Below are positions 54,523-63,541 of a stretch of 64,000 nucleotides of DNA, piece by piece. The notes under the pieces were generated by a model. The model searched no databases. It was not told where the DNA came from and was given only the letters and a program-made list of their open reading frames with translations. The DNA is taken from NCBI RefSeq assembly GCF_023715505.1, contig NZ_JAMBOH010000003.1, forward strand, positions 372,001 through 436,000. Direction: 5' to 3'. How positions within the stretch are numbered: position 1 is the first letter of the stretch; the number at the start of each line of letters is the position of its first letter. The translations under genes and the position numbers were made by a program. This DNA comes from Neobacillus cucumis (GTDB lineage Bacteria > Bacillota > Bacilli > Bacillales_B > DSM-18226).

Positions 54523-56109
54523 ATGAATTCTGTTCATATTCCAACCGAATTAAAGCACTTGTTACAAGAAAGTCATGTCCAGGTTCAACTATCCGTTCCC
54601 CAATTAGTCGAAAAGGTTTTAAGAAGAAATGAAGGAACTCTAACTTCCACCGGCGCGGTCAGTGTTTCCACAGGTAAATATACTGGACGCTCCCCACAGG
54701 ATAAATTTATTGTTATGGAAGAGTCTACTAAGTCAAAAGTTGCGTGGGGCTCAACAAACCAGCCAATCTCGGAGAAAGCTTTTACGAAACTTTATCATAA
54801 AATGCTCGATTACTTAAGACAACAAAATGAGATTTTTGTGTTCAAGGGCTTTGCCGGAGCAGATAAAAAGTCCCAACTGCCCATTCAAGTAATCAATGAA
54901 CTAGCTTGGCAAAATCTATTTGCTCATCAAATATTTATCCGCCCAACAGAAGAAGAATTGCTGACACATGATGCAGGGTTTACAGTCATTTCCGCACCCA
55001 ATTTTAAAGCGGACCCAGTAATGGATGGAACCAATTCTGAAACCTTTATTATCATTTCTTTTGAAAAAAGAACTGTATTAATTGGCGGCACAGAATACGC
55101 CGGGGAAATGAAAAAGTCTATCTTTTCTGTCATGAATTATTTACTGCCGGAAAATAATATTTTCTCCATGCATTGTTCAGCTAACGTTGGAATCGAGGGA
55201 GATGTGGCTTTATTCTTTGGATTGTCCGGAACAGGAAAGACTACTCTTTCAGCAGATCCAAATCGCCGCTTAATTGGGGATGATGAACACGGCTGGTCAT
55301 CTAATGGGGTCTTTAATATTGAAGGCGGCTGTTATGCCAAGTGCATTAATCTTTCCTATGAAAAGGAACCGCAAATTTTTGATGCAATTCGGTTTGGTAC
55401 CGTTCTGGAAAACGTAGTCCTGAATTTGGAGTCAAGAATTCCTGATTATGATGACGGCACCCTGACGGAAAATACGAGGGCTGCCTATCCGATGGAAGCA
55501 ATTGATAATATCATCGAGCCAAGTATTGCTGGTCACCCTAATACGATTGTCTTTTTAACAGCAGATGCCTTTGGAGTGTTGCCGCCGATTGCAAAGTTAA
55601 CAAAAGAACAGGCTATGTATCACTTTTTAAGCGGGTATACTTCTAAGCTTGCCGGAACGGAACGCGGTGTTACATCTCCGGAAGCGACTTTCTCAACATG
55701 CTTTGGTGCACCGTTCCTTCCACTTCCAGCAACACGCTATGCGGAAATGCTCGGCGAAAAAATTCTAGAGCATAACGTGAATGTCTTTTTAGTCAATACA
55801 GGCTGGACAGGCGGAGAATATGGGATTGGAAACAGAATGAAGTTATCCTATACACGAGCAATGGTGCAGGCAGCCCTAGAGGGAGAACTGAACCTTGTTG
55901 AGACTGTAAAAGATAAAATATTTGGTCTCAATATACCTGTTCATGTTGCAGGAGTTCCAGATGAGGTACTTCAACCGAACAAAACTTGGGCAGACCAACA
56001 GGCTTATGAGAAAAAAGCAAAGGAATTAGCGGCGAAATTCCATGAAAACTTTAAAAAGTTCGCCGATGTCCCTGCAGAAATCGAAAAACAAGGCGGACCA
56101 CTCAAATAG
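54523..56109 (+). CDS. pckA: Phosphoenolpyruvate carboxykinase (ATP)
   Basis: 528 residues. P-loop [15 protein letters not shown] (near 237-251), metal-site [18 protein letters not shown] at the N-terminus and [17 protein letters not shown]. Makes PEP from oxaloacetate for gluconeogenesis. AAGGAAGG precedes the ATG. Divergent from metK, as in B. subtilis. I could not clearly place a CcpN operator. Confidence 0.96.
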   Translation: MNSVHIPTELKHLLQESHVQVQLSVPQLVEKVLRRNEGTLTSTGAVSVSTGKYTGRSPQDKFIVMEESTKSKVAWGSTNQPISEKAFTKLYHKMLDYLRQQNEIFVFKGFAGADKKSQLPIQVINELAWQNLFAHQIFIRPTEEELLTHDAGFTVISAPNFKADPVMDGTNSETFIIISFEKRTVLIGGTEYAGEMKKSIFSVMNYLLPENNIFSMHCSANVGIEGDVALFFGLSGTGKTTLSADPNRRLIGDDEHGWSSNGVFNIEGGCYAKCINLSYEKEPQIFDAIRFGTVLENVVLNLESRIPDYDDGTLTENTRAAYPMEAIDNIIEPSIAGHPNTIVFLTADAFGVLPPIAKLTKEQAMYHFLSGYTSKLAGTERGVTSPEATFSTCFGAPFLPLPATRYAEMLGEKILEHNVNVFLVNTGWTGGEYGIGNRMKLSYTRAMVQAALEGELNLVETVKDKIFGLNIPVHVAGVPDEVLQPNKTWADQQAYEKKAKELAAKFHENFKKFADVPAEIEKQGGPLK

Positions 56110-56114
56110 TTCCA

Positions 56115-56285
56115 CTAAGAAAAGGCAAGGCGTCAGCCTATCGGCGACAAGCACAAGACGAGCCGGCTAAAAGGTTGTTCTTTAACCTTTTGGACCGTTT
56201 GATCTAAATGTGGAGGCGACTGTTCTGGGACGTAGGCATAAGCTTGTGACCTCGAGCCGATGGCGCCTAGAGCTGGACAATTCTC
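56115..56285. repeat. Dispersed Bacillus intergenic repeat, copy B
   Basis: From AAAAGGCAAGGCG via GGCGACAAGCACAAGACGAG to GGCGCCTAGAGCTGGAC; the same family as at 35305, here with a longer middle. It lies between pckA and its terminator hairpin. Confidence 0.65.
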
Positions 56286-56315
56286 AAAATAAAACCTTTT
56301 ATACTTTCTTATCTC

Positions 56316-56356
56316 ATAGGAAAACCCATATCATTCGCGATATGGGCTTTTCTTTC
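56316..56356. terminator. Terminator after pckA
   Basis: AAACCCATATC/GATATGGG hairpin with TTTTCTTT tail on the plus strand. It lies past the dispersed repeat, so the pckA mRNA would carry the repeat in its 3' UTR. Confidence 0.7.
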
Positions 56357-56392
56357 CTGCACTATTTTAAAAAAGGAAGTATATCTACAAGT

Positions 56393-56635
56393 TTAATTCG
56401 TAGTATTTAAGGATACTAATTGATAGGTTAAGGTTGTGGTATTTTTTTGCCATTCCACTTTTTTTATTAGCGCGGTTCCACTTGAATCACATTCGATTGT
56501 TTTTTTGACATCAATCGGAATTTCAATAGGGTAAAGTCTATATCCTTCTTTCACTAACTCAAAAAGATTCTCCTCTATCCTTTGCTCCCTGCCTTTAGTC
56601 ACAATCATCGTATTCATTTCAAGAGGCATACCCAT
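56393..56635 (-). CDS. ytmB: YtmB family protein (DUF2584)
   Basis: 80 residues, start MGMPLEMNTMIVTKGREQRI as in B. subtilis YtmB, then GYRLYPIEIPIDVKKT and a beta-rich ending. Small, soluble, function unknown. Synteny with pckA and ytmA is kept. AGCGGAGGAG-type ribosome site before the ATG. Confidence 0.87.
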   Translation of the reverse strand: MGMPLEMNTMIVTKGREQRIEENLFELVKEGYRLYPIEIPIDVKKTIECDSSGTALIKKVEWQKNTTTLTYQLVSLNTTN

Positions 56636-56672
56636 ACATATCCGCTCCTCCGCTTATATTACCTTTATTTTA

Positions 56673-57464
56673 TCATCTTTTAGACTGATTTTTCATCCAC
56701 TTTGATAAATCATGTACCACTTTTCTGTTTACGGCCGGGGGAAAATAGTGGGTAAACTCTTCAAAGTACCAGCATTCTACTGATTTATCTAGTGATCTCA
56801 GTCTGTTTTCCAGCCGATGAGCGTGCTCCACTGACACATTTTGATCCTTTACTCCATGAATAATAAGGATGGCGGCTTCCATTTTATCTAGCTCATAAAG
56901 GGCGGTTCTTTCTTTATATCGTTCCGGGTACTTATCAGGTGTACCTCCAATCACCCTTTTCATCATTCTCCGTAAATCTTTTCGTTCCCTATACGTTAGG
57001 GTCATATCACTCACGCCCCCCCAGGTCACGATAGAGGCCGCTTCTGGAAATTGGATTCCCGTCCATAAGGCCATAACACCGCCGCGTGAAAAGCCAAAGA
57101 CATGAATATCCCGTACCCTTGGAAGTGATTTCAAAAGTTGATAGGCAGCATATGCATCTTCTTTGTCTTCCCCAGCAAAATCTTCATTCCCTTCTCCCCC
57201 TTGGTTTCCCCGATAATAAGGGGCAAAAACAATAAAACCTTCTGAGGCAAACTGGGCAATTCTTGCCGGCCTTACCTTCCCGACGTTCTTAATTCCGCCT
57301 CTTAAATAAAGGAACCCGTCCAGATTTCCTTCATGAATGGGTTCTGCAAGCATCCCCTTTACTTTTAGCCCGTTTGAGAGATAGGTAATGACTTTTAATT
57401 CCACATTTGGATTAGGAGACGGAAATCGATTGATTTCTAGGATTTTGCCATTATTTATGTTCAT
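56673..57464 (-). CDS. ytmA: Alpha/beta hydrolase, S9 peptidase-like (YtmA)
   Basis: 263 residues, single alpha/beta-hydrolase domain. Nucleophile elbow GFSRGGVMAL (serine near 125), acid in IIHGVKDQNVS and histidine in EFTHYFPP. The family covers prolyl-oligopeptidase-like peptidases and esterases; the beta-propeller of true S9 enzymes is missing. No signal peptide. Divergent from the ytlA operon. Confidence 0.85.
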   Translation of the reverse strand: MNINNGKILEINRFPSPNPNVELKVITYLSNGLKVKGMLAEPIHEGNLDGFLYLRGGIKNVGKVRPARIAQFASEGFIVFAPYYRGNQGGEGNEDFAGEDKEDAYAAYQLLKSLPRVRDIHVFGFSRGGVMALWTGIQFPEAASIVTWGGVSDMTLTYRERKDLRRMMKRVIGGTPDKYPERYKERTALYELDKMEAAILIIHGVKDQNVSVEHAHRLENRLRSLDKSVECWYFEEFTHYFPPAVNRKVVHDLSKWMKNQSKR

Positions 57465-57593
57465 CTAGGTCCATCCTTTATAGCATTTTTAAATTAAATG
57501 TAACTGGGCATTCACACATTTTTCTTCCCTACATACGATATCTTAGGCAAAACGCCCAGATTTATGAACGTGCATTAAAGGGGGTAATTATTT

Positions 57594-58610
57594 ATGAAAA
57601 AGTGGGTAAAAATGAGTTTCTCTTTACTTCTCATAAGTGTTCTTATGATTTCATTGGCAGCTTGTAATAGCGATTCGCAGCCAAAAACAAAAAAATTAGA
57701 AAAGGTACGAATTGCGGAAGTGACTCGGTCGATATTCTACGCCCCGCAATATGTAGCCCTTGCAAAAGGATTTTTCAAGGATGAGGGGTTAGATGTGACC
57801 TTAACCACTACTCCTGGCGGCGATAAGACGATGACAACCTTAATTTCAGGCGGAGCAGATATCGCTCTTGTTGGTTCAGAAACATCGATTTATGTTTACG
57901 CACAAGGGTCCAATGATCCGGTCATTAATTTTGCGCAGCTTACCCAGACTGATGGAACGTTCCTCGTGGCCAGAAATAAAATTGATCATTTTTCATGGGA
58001 TTTATTAAAAGGGAAAACATTCCTTGGCCAGCGCAAGGGCGGCATGCCACAAATGGTTGGTGAATTTGTGTTAAAAAAACATGGAATTGACCCGCATAAG
58101 GACCTCAATTTAATTCAGAATGTTGATTATGCAAATATAGCCAACGCCTTTGCATCCGGAACAGGCGAATTTGTACAGCTGTTTGAACCAACAGCCAGCA
58201 TTTTTGAAAAACAAGGAAAAGGCTACATTGTTGCATCCTTTGGTAAAGAATCAGGCCATGTACCTTATACCACCTTTATGGCGAAACAAAGTTATATAAA
58301 AGAAAATAGTAATACTGTGAAAAAATTCACAAGAGCAATCTATAAAGCACAGCAGTGGGTAGATACGCATAGTTCTGAAGAAGTGGCCAAAGCTGTTATG
58401 ACCTATTTCCCAGATACCGATATAGATATTATGACAACAGTTGTAAATCGTTATAAAAGCCAAGGCTCCTTTGCAACAGACCCTATTTTGGACGAAGAAG
58501 AATGGAACAATCTCCAAAACATCATGAAAGAAGCCGGTGAGCTTCCGAAAGAAGTAGACTATAAAACGCTTGTTAATACAAAAATGGCTCAGGATGTTAT
58601 GAAAAAATAA
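57594..58610 (+). CDS. ytlA: ABC transporter substrate-binding lipoprotein (YtlA; SsuA/ThiY-like)
   Basis: 338 residues. Lipoprotein signal ending SLAACNSD (lipobox cysteine near 24). NMT1/SsuA-type fold: RIAEVTRSIFYAPQYVALAKGFF, GGDKTMTTLISGGADIALVG, YTTFMAKQSYI. The group binds riboflavin- or pyrimidine-like precursors, taurine or sulfonates. Substrate not established. First gene of an operon with ytlC and ytlD. The ATG follows AAAGGGGG. Confidence 0.87.
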   Translation: MKKWVKMSFSLLLISVLMISLAACNSDSQPKTKKLEKVRIAEVTRSIFYAPQYVALAKGFFKDEGLDVTLTTTPGGDKTMTTLISGGADIALVGSETSIYVYAQGSNDPVINFAQLTQTDGTFLVARNKIDHFSWDLLKGKTFLGQRKGGMPQMVGEFVLKKHGIDPHKDLNLIQNVDYANIANAFASGTGEFVQLFEPTASIFEKQGKGYIVASFGKESGHVPYTTFMAKQSYIKENSNTVKKFTRAIYKAQQWVDTHSSEEVAKAVMTYFPDTDIDIMTTVVNRYKSQGSFATDPILDEEEWNNLQNIMKEAGELPKEVDYKTLVNTKMAQDVMKK

Positions 58611-58632
58611 TTTGGAAAGGGAGGCCGGTATC

Positions 58633-59409
58633 ATGAGCTTCTTGCAGGTTCAAGATATTCATCACACTTATTTCACTAAAGCCTCTGTCACCACGGCCCT
58701 CTCCGATATTTCACTAACTGTTGAGGAGGGAGAGTTTGTCTCCTTCCTCGGCCCAAGTGGCTGTGGAAAGACCACTCTGCTCTCGATCATATCGAGCTTA
58801 CTCAAACCAACCGAAGGGACTGTCCTGTTAGAAAACAAGCCTGTTTCCACCTCTAAGAATCAAATTGGCTATATGCTCCAGCAGGATTATTTGTTTCCTT
58901 GGAAAACGATTGAAGAAAATATATTATTAGGCCTTAAGTTATCAAAACGGCTAAATGAAAAAACAAAGTTTGCAGCACTAAGCTTACTAAGCCAAATCGG
59001 CTTAAAGGGTGTAGAAAAACACCTGCCTAAGCAATTATCAGGCGGAATGAGACAGAGGGCCGCACTCGTGCGAACCCTGGCAACAGAACCAAAGCTGCTG
59101 ATGCTTGACGAGCCATTTTCTGCTCTCGATTATCAAACCAAGCTAAAGCTAGAGGATTTAGTTTCACGGACCTTGGATGAGTTTGGAAAAACAGCTATCC
59201 TTGTTACCCATGATATTGGCGAAGCAATTGCTATGAGCGACCGCATCTTTTTATTTTCATCAAAACCCGGAAAAATCCACAAGATTTTTGAAATGCCGGA
59301 AGAGCTTAAGAGGATTTCTCCTTTCGAGGCGAGAAACCATGAAGCATTCCAAAGTATCTTTCAATTGATATGGAAGGAGTTGGAGTCTCTTGAGCCAAGA
59401 AAAGACTAG
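58633..59409 (+). CDS. ytlC: ABC transporter ATP-binding protein (YtlC)
   Basis: 258 residues. Walker [13 protein letters not shown] (near 40), Q-loop [12 protein letters not shown], signature [16 protein letters not shown], Walker [13 protein letters not shown] and H-loop VTHDIGEA. Start at 58633 after GGGAGG. It powers the YtlA-YtlD importer. Confidence 0.92.
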   Translation: MSFLQVQDIHHTYFTKASVTTALSDISLTVEEGEFVSFLGPSGCGKTTLLSIISSLLKPTEGTVLLENKPVSTSKNQIGYMLQQDYLFPWKTIEENILLGLKLSKRLNEKTKFAALSLLSQIGLKGVEKHLPKQLSGGMRQRAALVRTLATEPKLLMLDEPFSALDYQTKLKLEDLVSRTLDEFGKTAILVTHDIGEAIAMSDRIFLFSSKPGKIHKIFEMPEELKRISPFEARNHEAFQSIFQLIWKELESLEPRKD

Positions 59410-60196
59410 AGTTGAACTCCTCCATAAAAAATATTTGAGATCTTTAAAAGTCGAAAAAAGATGGGTGCGTTTTTATCAACTGATTATTTTCCTGTTCTTA
59501 TTTTTGAGTTGGGAATTTTTTAGCAGGATGCAGTGGATTGACCCGCTCCTTTTTAGTTCCCCTTCAAAAATTTGGGCCCTATTTATTGAGAAAATGCAAG
59601 ACGGCTCCTTACTAACGAATTTAGAGGCTACTTTAATAGAAACGATCATTGGCTTTATTGTTAGCACCATCCTCGGTGTCATTATCGCCGCCGTTCTCTG
59701 GTGGTCTCCTATGGTTTCCAAAATACTTGACCCATATCTAGTTATTTTTAATGCAATGCCCAAAGTTGCTTTAGGACCAGTCATCATTGTCGCTCTTAGT
59801 CCAGGATATACGTCGATTATCGCTAATGGTGTGATTATATCTGTTATTATAACAGCGCTTGTCGTGTATACATCCTTTAAAGAAGTGGACTCCAACTATC
59901 TAAGGGTCCTTCAAACCTTCGGAGCAACACGTGTTCAATGCTTTAAGGAAGCCATCTTGCCGGCCAGCTTCCCTGCGATTATTTCCACATTAAAGGTGAA
60001 TGTTGGGCTATCATGGGTAGGAGTCATTGTTGGCGAATTCCTTGTATCAACAAAAGGGCTTGGATACCTAATCATTTATGGATTCCAAGTATTTAATTTT
60101 ACGCTTGTTTTCTTATCTCTCTTGGTGATCGCTGTATTTGCCACGATTATGTATCAGCTCGTAGATGTATTAGAAAAGAAATTAATTAAAGAATAG
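59390..60196 (+). CDS. ytlD: ABC transporter permease (YtlD)
   Basis: 268 residues with six membrane helices and the EAA loop [22 protein letters not shown] (near 182). TTG start inside the end of ytlC after GGAGT; 20-bp overlap. BPD-type permease of the SsuC/ThiX group. B. subtilis has the same three-gene unit. Confidence 0.9.
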   Translation: MSQEKTRVELLHKKYLRSLKVEKRWVRFYQLIIFLFLFLSWEFFSRMQWIDPLLFSSPSKIWALFIEKMQDGSLLTNLEATLIETIIGFIVSTILGVIIAAVLWWSPMVSKILDPYLVIFNAMPKVALGPVIIVALSPGYTSIIANGVIISVIITALVVYTSFKEVDSNYLRVLQTFGATRVQCFKEAILPASFPAIISTLKVNVGLSWVGVIVGEFLVSTKGLGYLIIYGFQVFNFTLVFLSLLVIAVFATIMYQLVDVLEKKLIKE

Positions 60197-60202
60197 CAGG
60201 GG

Positions 60203-60697
60203 CTAATAATCTTCTGCTATTTCCTTTCCATTTTGCAGCTGATTAATATAATTAATACATTCCTCGATGACTTGGTCTTTCATGATAAAACTGTATTTTT
60301 CAGCAAAGCGAAGCTGCAAAATGTCACCCTCGATAGCTACCGGCCCATTTGTTTCAAAATAAGTTTTGGTATACTCGACTCGGTCTACTTTCCCCCAAAA
60401 AACAGCTTTAACAAAAGCCCCATTAGTGTCATTCACTTTGTATTCAGCAATATAATGGAGGTCACCAAGAATGCCCCCTGTCTCCTCAAAGGTTTCTCTT
60501 CTTGCTGCTTCTTCAAGTGTTTCACCCTCTTCTACTTTACCACCTGGGAATTCTAAACCTCGAAGTTTATGGTTGGTTAAAAACCAGCGATTTTCAAATT
60601 GACAAATAACTAAAACATGTTTAGCCTTCATACTAAAGGCATGCTGACCAAAGGCAAGTTCAATCGTATTTCCGTTGCAATCGAGAAACTCTTTCAT
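60203..60697 (-). CDS. ytkD: Nucleoside triphosphatase YtkD (Nudix)
   Basis: 164 residues. Nudix box GGKVEEGETLEEAARRETF then EETGG (near 55-78), with the catalytic glutamates in place. YtkD of B. subtilis cleans 8-oxo-dGTP and other NTPs and may act on RNA 5' ends. ATG 60697 after GGGGCGGAT is preferred. Convergent with ytlD, only six bases apart. Confidence 0.88.
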   Translation of the reverse strand: MKEFLDCNGNTIELAFGQHAFSMKAKHVLVICQFENRWFLTNHKLRGLEFPGGKVEEGETLEEAARRETFEETGGILGDLHYIAEYKVNDTNGAFVKAVFWGKVDRVEYTKTYFETNGPVAIEGDILQLRFAEKYSFIMKDQVIEECINYINQLQNGKEIAEDY

Positions 60698-60739
60698 GTT
60701 TATCCGCCCCAAATTTTCTTTAATGGTATAATTATATAT

Positions 60740-60780
60740 AAAAAAGGAGAATCCTTAAACCTTTGGATTCTCCTCACAGT
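60740..60780 (-). terminator. Terminator between the 107-residue ORF and ytkD
   Basis: GGAGAATCC/GGATTCTCC with T6 on the minus strand. Confidence 0.8.
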
Positions 60781-60781
60781 A

Positions 60782-61105
60782 TTACTGATTTTTCGGTAAA
60801 ATGTTCATGCTTTGAATATGGTTTTTTGCCTCTTGGTCCCCTAATTTGTACAGCATACCGTAAACCTCTTGAATGGTACTATCGTAGCTGTCATTTTCTC
60901 TATCATAATGGTATTGAACAAAAGGGACATGGGCTCTAAAAAAGTTCTTCCACTCTGTGGAGTAGTTTTGATTAAATAGCTCTCTTAATTGTGTTATTTC
61001 ATCATCTGTTGCTTCAATTTTATAGCTCCACGTGGAACTTGAAGCATTACTGAGTATTTGACCGGTCCCTACATCAATATAGTAGGTTTTCTTCTGTTCG
61101 TCCAT
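60782..61105 (-). CDS. Uncharacterised protein, 107 residues
   Basis: Starts MDEQKKTYYIDVGTGQILSN, then a helical region LRELFNQNYSTEWKNFFRAH and PFVQYHYDRENDSYD. The GxGQI and NDxYDxxIxEVYxxLYxLGD patterns look like a Bacillaceae family often annotated simply as hydrolase, but no catalytic motif is visible and I would not assign one. Ends at a strong terminator, before ytkD. Soluble, no cysteines. Confidence 0.7.
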   Translation of the reverse strand: MDEQKKTYYIDVGTGQILSNASSSTWSYKIEATDDEITQLRELFNQNYSTEWKNFFRAHVPFVQYHYDRENDSYDSTIQEVYGMLYKLGDQEAKNHIQSMNILPKNQ

Positions 61106-61335
61106 TACTTCAACCCCTTTTACTGTTTAGTAATGTGCCAATAGAGAATTTTTTATTCTTTTTCACATTTCGACTCATTTTTTTGCGGATGATACTATAT
61201 AATAAACATACAACTTAGAAAACAGACTTTTCAGTCAATTTGTTAATTCAAAGGGAGGGATGATATTATTTGTTTATGGGTATTCAATAAGTATAGAGAA
61301 TTCCATATCAAAAAATTTTAGCAGGAGGTGGAGAA

Positions 61336-61593
61336 ATGAAATTAGTCGATGAATTATATGCAATGTATAGAAACAAGTTAACGGGTGATGAAGAGGACAT
61401 TGATATGCTAACATTTGCCTTTTTAGAAGAGATGTCACATGAAGACTTGCTGGCTTTAATTCAAGAAATGGATAAACAAGAATTATATGATTTAATGGGA
61501 CTCTATTTGATTGAAAGTTTAAAAGGAAAGTTTGCTCAAGAAGAGTACGGGCAGCATCGTACACATACTTATTATCCTAGGAATATACATTGA
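61336..61593 (+). CDS. DUF6154-like small protein, 85 residues
   Basis: MKLVDELYAMYRNKLTGDEE, then a helical acidic middle (LEEMSHEDLLALIQEMD, ELYDLMGLYLIESLKGK). Follows GGAGGTGGAG. It looks like the DUF6154 family, restricted to Bacillaceae, with no known role. A hairpin follows. Acidic all-helix protein, no membrane segment. Confidence 0.72.
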   Translation: MKLVDELYAMYRNKLTGDEEDIDMLTFAFLEEMSHEDLLALIQEMDKQELYDLMGLYLIESLKGKFAQEEYGQHRTHTYYPRNIH

Positions 61594-61614
61594 ATTTTAC
61601 ATAACACCTGACAC

Positions 61615-61641
61615 CCGGAAGCGGAAGCGCTTCCTTTTTTA
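61615..61641 (+). terminator. Terminator
   Basis: GGAAGCG/CGCTTCC with GAAG loop and T6; ends the DUF6154-like transcript. Confidence 0.85.
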
Positions 61642-61702
61642 TTGTGATTTTTCAAAATTGCCCTTTTTTCATGGTACAATAGGAAGGGAAAGGAGGATGA
61701 AC

Positions 61703-61873
61703 ATGTATACGGTCTTGGTGGTTGGTATTATTATTGTCATTGTGGTTTTGGTACTAGCAGTTACAACTACTTCTAAAGCATATACTTATAAACATACTGT
61801 TGATTCATTGGAAAACAATCCCTATGTTGATCAGGGAGAAAACAAGAAACAAGGGGATGATGATAAGTCATAA
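61703..61873 (+). CDS. ytzI: YtzI family membrane protein
   Basis: 56 residues: an N-terminal membrane helix VLVVGIIIVIVVLVLAV (4-20) and a short polar tail (NPYVDQGENKK). ATG at 61703 after a perfect AAAGGAGGATG; longer in-frame reading from 61532 runs through a terminator and is not real. Matches B. subtilis YtzI by sequence and locus. Function unknown. Confidence 0.8.
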   Translation: MYTVLVVGIIIVIVVLVLAVTTTSKAYTYKHTVDSLENNPYVDQGENKKQGDDDKS

Positions 61874-61908
61874 AAAAATTCCTATTCGCAGTTGAATAGG
61901 AATTTTTA
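61871..61908. terminator. Bidirectional terminator ytzI/luxS
   Basis: AAATTCCTATTC/GAATAGGAATTT between the two convergent genes, A and T runs on each side. Confidence 0.85.
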
Positions 61909-61914
61909 AACGCC

Positions 61915-62388
61915 TTAGGCAAATACTTGTTTTAAATCTTCTTTACTATGCTCAAGCCAAAAGCGCATTAACCGTTTAGCACCATCTAAATCATGTAGTT
62001 TAGCCTGGCCGCATTGTCTTTCATTTGCAGCAGGAACCTCAATGATTTCCACCGCATCTTTCATTGTATCTTCTAAAAGATCGATGATTTCCTCAACGGT
62101 TGGTTCCCCGCTCACAACCAAGTAATAGCCAGTTTGGCATCCCATAGGCGAAATATCAATGATATCAAAATGGTCATACTTTTCGGAATGCTTGCGGATA
62201 TTAAAGGCCAATAAATGCTCTAATGTATGAATGGCATCTGGTTTCATTGCTTGTTTATTCGGCTGACAAAAACGGATATCATATTTATTAACAATACCGT
62301 CACTGCCCACTTTATGAACACCACAATGTCTAACATATGGGGCTTTAACAGCATTATGATCTAGGTCAAAGCTTTCAACTGAAGGCAC
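61915..62388 (-). CDS. luxS: S-ribosylhomocysteine lyase (AI-2 synthase) LuxS
   Basis: 157 residues. The metal site is HTLEH (near 54-58) plus the cysteine in QCGQAKLHD (near 124). Splits S-ribosylhomocysteine to homocysteine and the AI-2 precursor, closing the SAM cycle. GTG start at 62388 ([14 protein letters not shown]) after AAAGGAGTG; the frame reaches three codons higher, but those overlap the ribosome site. Confidence 0.96.
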   Translation of the reverse strand: MPSVESFDLDHNAVKAPYVRHCGVHKVGSDGIVNKYDIRFCQPNKQAMKPDAIHTLEHLLAFNIRKHSEKYDHFDIIDISPMGCQTGYYLVVSGEPTVEEIIDLLEDTMKDAVEIIEVPAANERQCGQAKLHDLDGAKRLMRFWLEHSKEDLKQVFA

Positions 62389-62538
62389 GATATTCACTCC
62401 TTTTTATAATCTCTCTTTATAATACAATAAAATTCGACTTATTACATCTCCTTAGTTTCAATTAGCAATTTAGACGATTATTACTATTTATGGTATGTTG
62501 TAAGTATGATTCCTATATTCAAAAAGGAGAAAGAATGT

Positions 62539-62766
62539 ATGCTAAAAAAGATTTTTATTTCGCTAATTCGTTTTTATCAAGTAGTGATTTCACCGATCAA
62601 ACCGCCTTCATGCCGATTCTATCCTACATGTTCCCAATATGGACTCGAGGCGGTTCAACGTTTTGGTGCGATAAAAGGCGGCTGGTTGACTATTAAGCGA
62701 ATATCAAAATGCCATCCCTTCCATCGAGGGGGAGTTGACCCTGTTCCGGAAAAAAAACGGCGTTAG
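62539..62766 (+). CDS. yidD: Membrane protein insertion efficiency factor YidD (YtjA)
   Basis: 75 residues: amphipathic start [18 protein letters not shown], then the three-cysteine signature [11 protein letters not shown] and [14 protein letters not shown]. Helps YidC/SpoIIIJ in membrane insertion. ATG 62539 after AAAGGAGAAAG. B. subtilis YtjA is described as haemolytic when overproduced. Its stop overlaps that of ytiB by four bases. Confidence 0.92.
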   Translation: MLKKIFISLIRFYQVVISPIKPPSCRFYPTCSQYGLEAVQRFGAIKGGWLTIKRISKCHPFHRGGVDPVPEKKRR

Positions 62767-63335
62767 TTCTTATAACCGTCTACAATTAAATCTAGCTTGC
62801 CTGTCTTAGGATCAATAACCAAACCGTGAACCGGGATATCCTTTGCCATTAATGGATGATTCTTAATCATATCCACACTGTGCTCGACGCTCTCAGTCAC
62901 ATTATCAAATCCACGCAGCCATTGTTCGATATCGATTCCGGAAAATGTAAGAGTTTTTAGCGTTTCTTCAGAAATCCCTCTTTCTTTCATACTCTCAATC
63001 ACCGGTTCTGCCTTCATCCCGCTCATTCCACAATCGTAATGGGCAATAACCAAAACTTCTTGCGCTTTTAATTGATATAACGCGACTAAAATACTGCGCA
63101 TGACACTTCCAAACGGATGTGAAACCAGTGCTCCTGCATCTTTAATAATCTTTGCATCCCCATTGCCCAAATTTAAAGCCTTAGGCAAAAGCTCCAATAG
63201 CCGAGTATCCATACAAGTAAGGATGACCATCTTTTTGTTAGGGTATTTGGTTGTTTCATACCTCTCATATTCATGGTCAGCTACAAATTTTTGATTGTAA
63301 TCTAAAATATCTTTTAAAATGGTTGAACTGCTCAT
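62763..63335 (-). CDS. ytiB: Beta-carbonic anhydrase family protein YtiB
   Basis: 190 residues. Zinc ligands in [10 protein letters not shown] (Cys near 40), AHYDCGM (His and Cys near 98-101), with the D-R dyad in MDTR. Reversible CO2 hydration is likely. Start 63335 ([11 protein letters not shown]) after AAAGGTGGG. Convergent with yidD, with interlocking stop codons. Confidence 0.9.
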   Translation of the reverse strand: MSSSTILKDILDYNQKFVADHEYERYETTKYPNKKMVILTCMDTRLLELLPKALNLGNGDAKIIKDAGALVSHPFGSVMRSILVALYQLKAQEVLVIAHYDCGMSGMKAEPVIESMKERGISEETLKTLTFSGIDIEQWLRGFDNVTESVEHSVDMIKNHPLMAKDIPVHGLVIDPKTGKLDLIVDGYKN

Positions 63336-63436
63336 ATGACTCCCACCTTTCCTATTAAGCATACATAATATGCCTAGTATGTAACAAATATTATACTTGC
63401 AATTAGGCGATTTTTTTTGTAAGATACTGATGAAAA

Positions 63437-63451
63437 TCGGAATCGTTCCGT
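63437..63451. promoter_or_regulatory. Candidate Zur box
   Basis: TCGGAATCGTTCCGT, a CGGAA/TTCCG palindrome with a three-base centre, matches the Zur consensus TCGTAATNATTACGA at 11 of 15 positions. It lies 90 bp before the zinc-lipoprotein start. Confidence 0.4.
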
Positions 63452-63541
63452 ATTATATGTCATTCACTTTTCAGAAATCACAAAATTTTCAATTAACCAA
63501 TTGTAGTAAATCCGATTTAATATATATTTGAAGGAGTAATA

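Noticed and set aside
61532..61702. N-terminal extension of ytzI
   Set aside because: The extension crosses the terminator hairpin at 61615 and a perfect ribosome site marks the later ATG.
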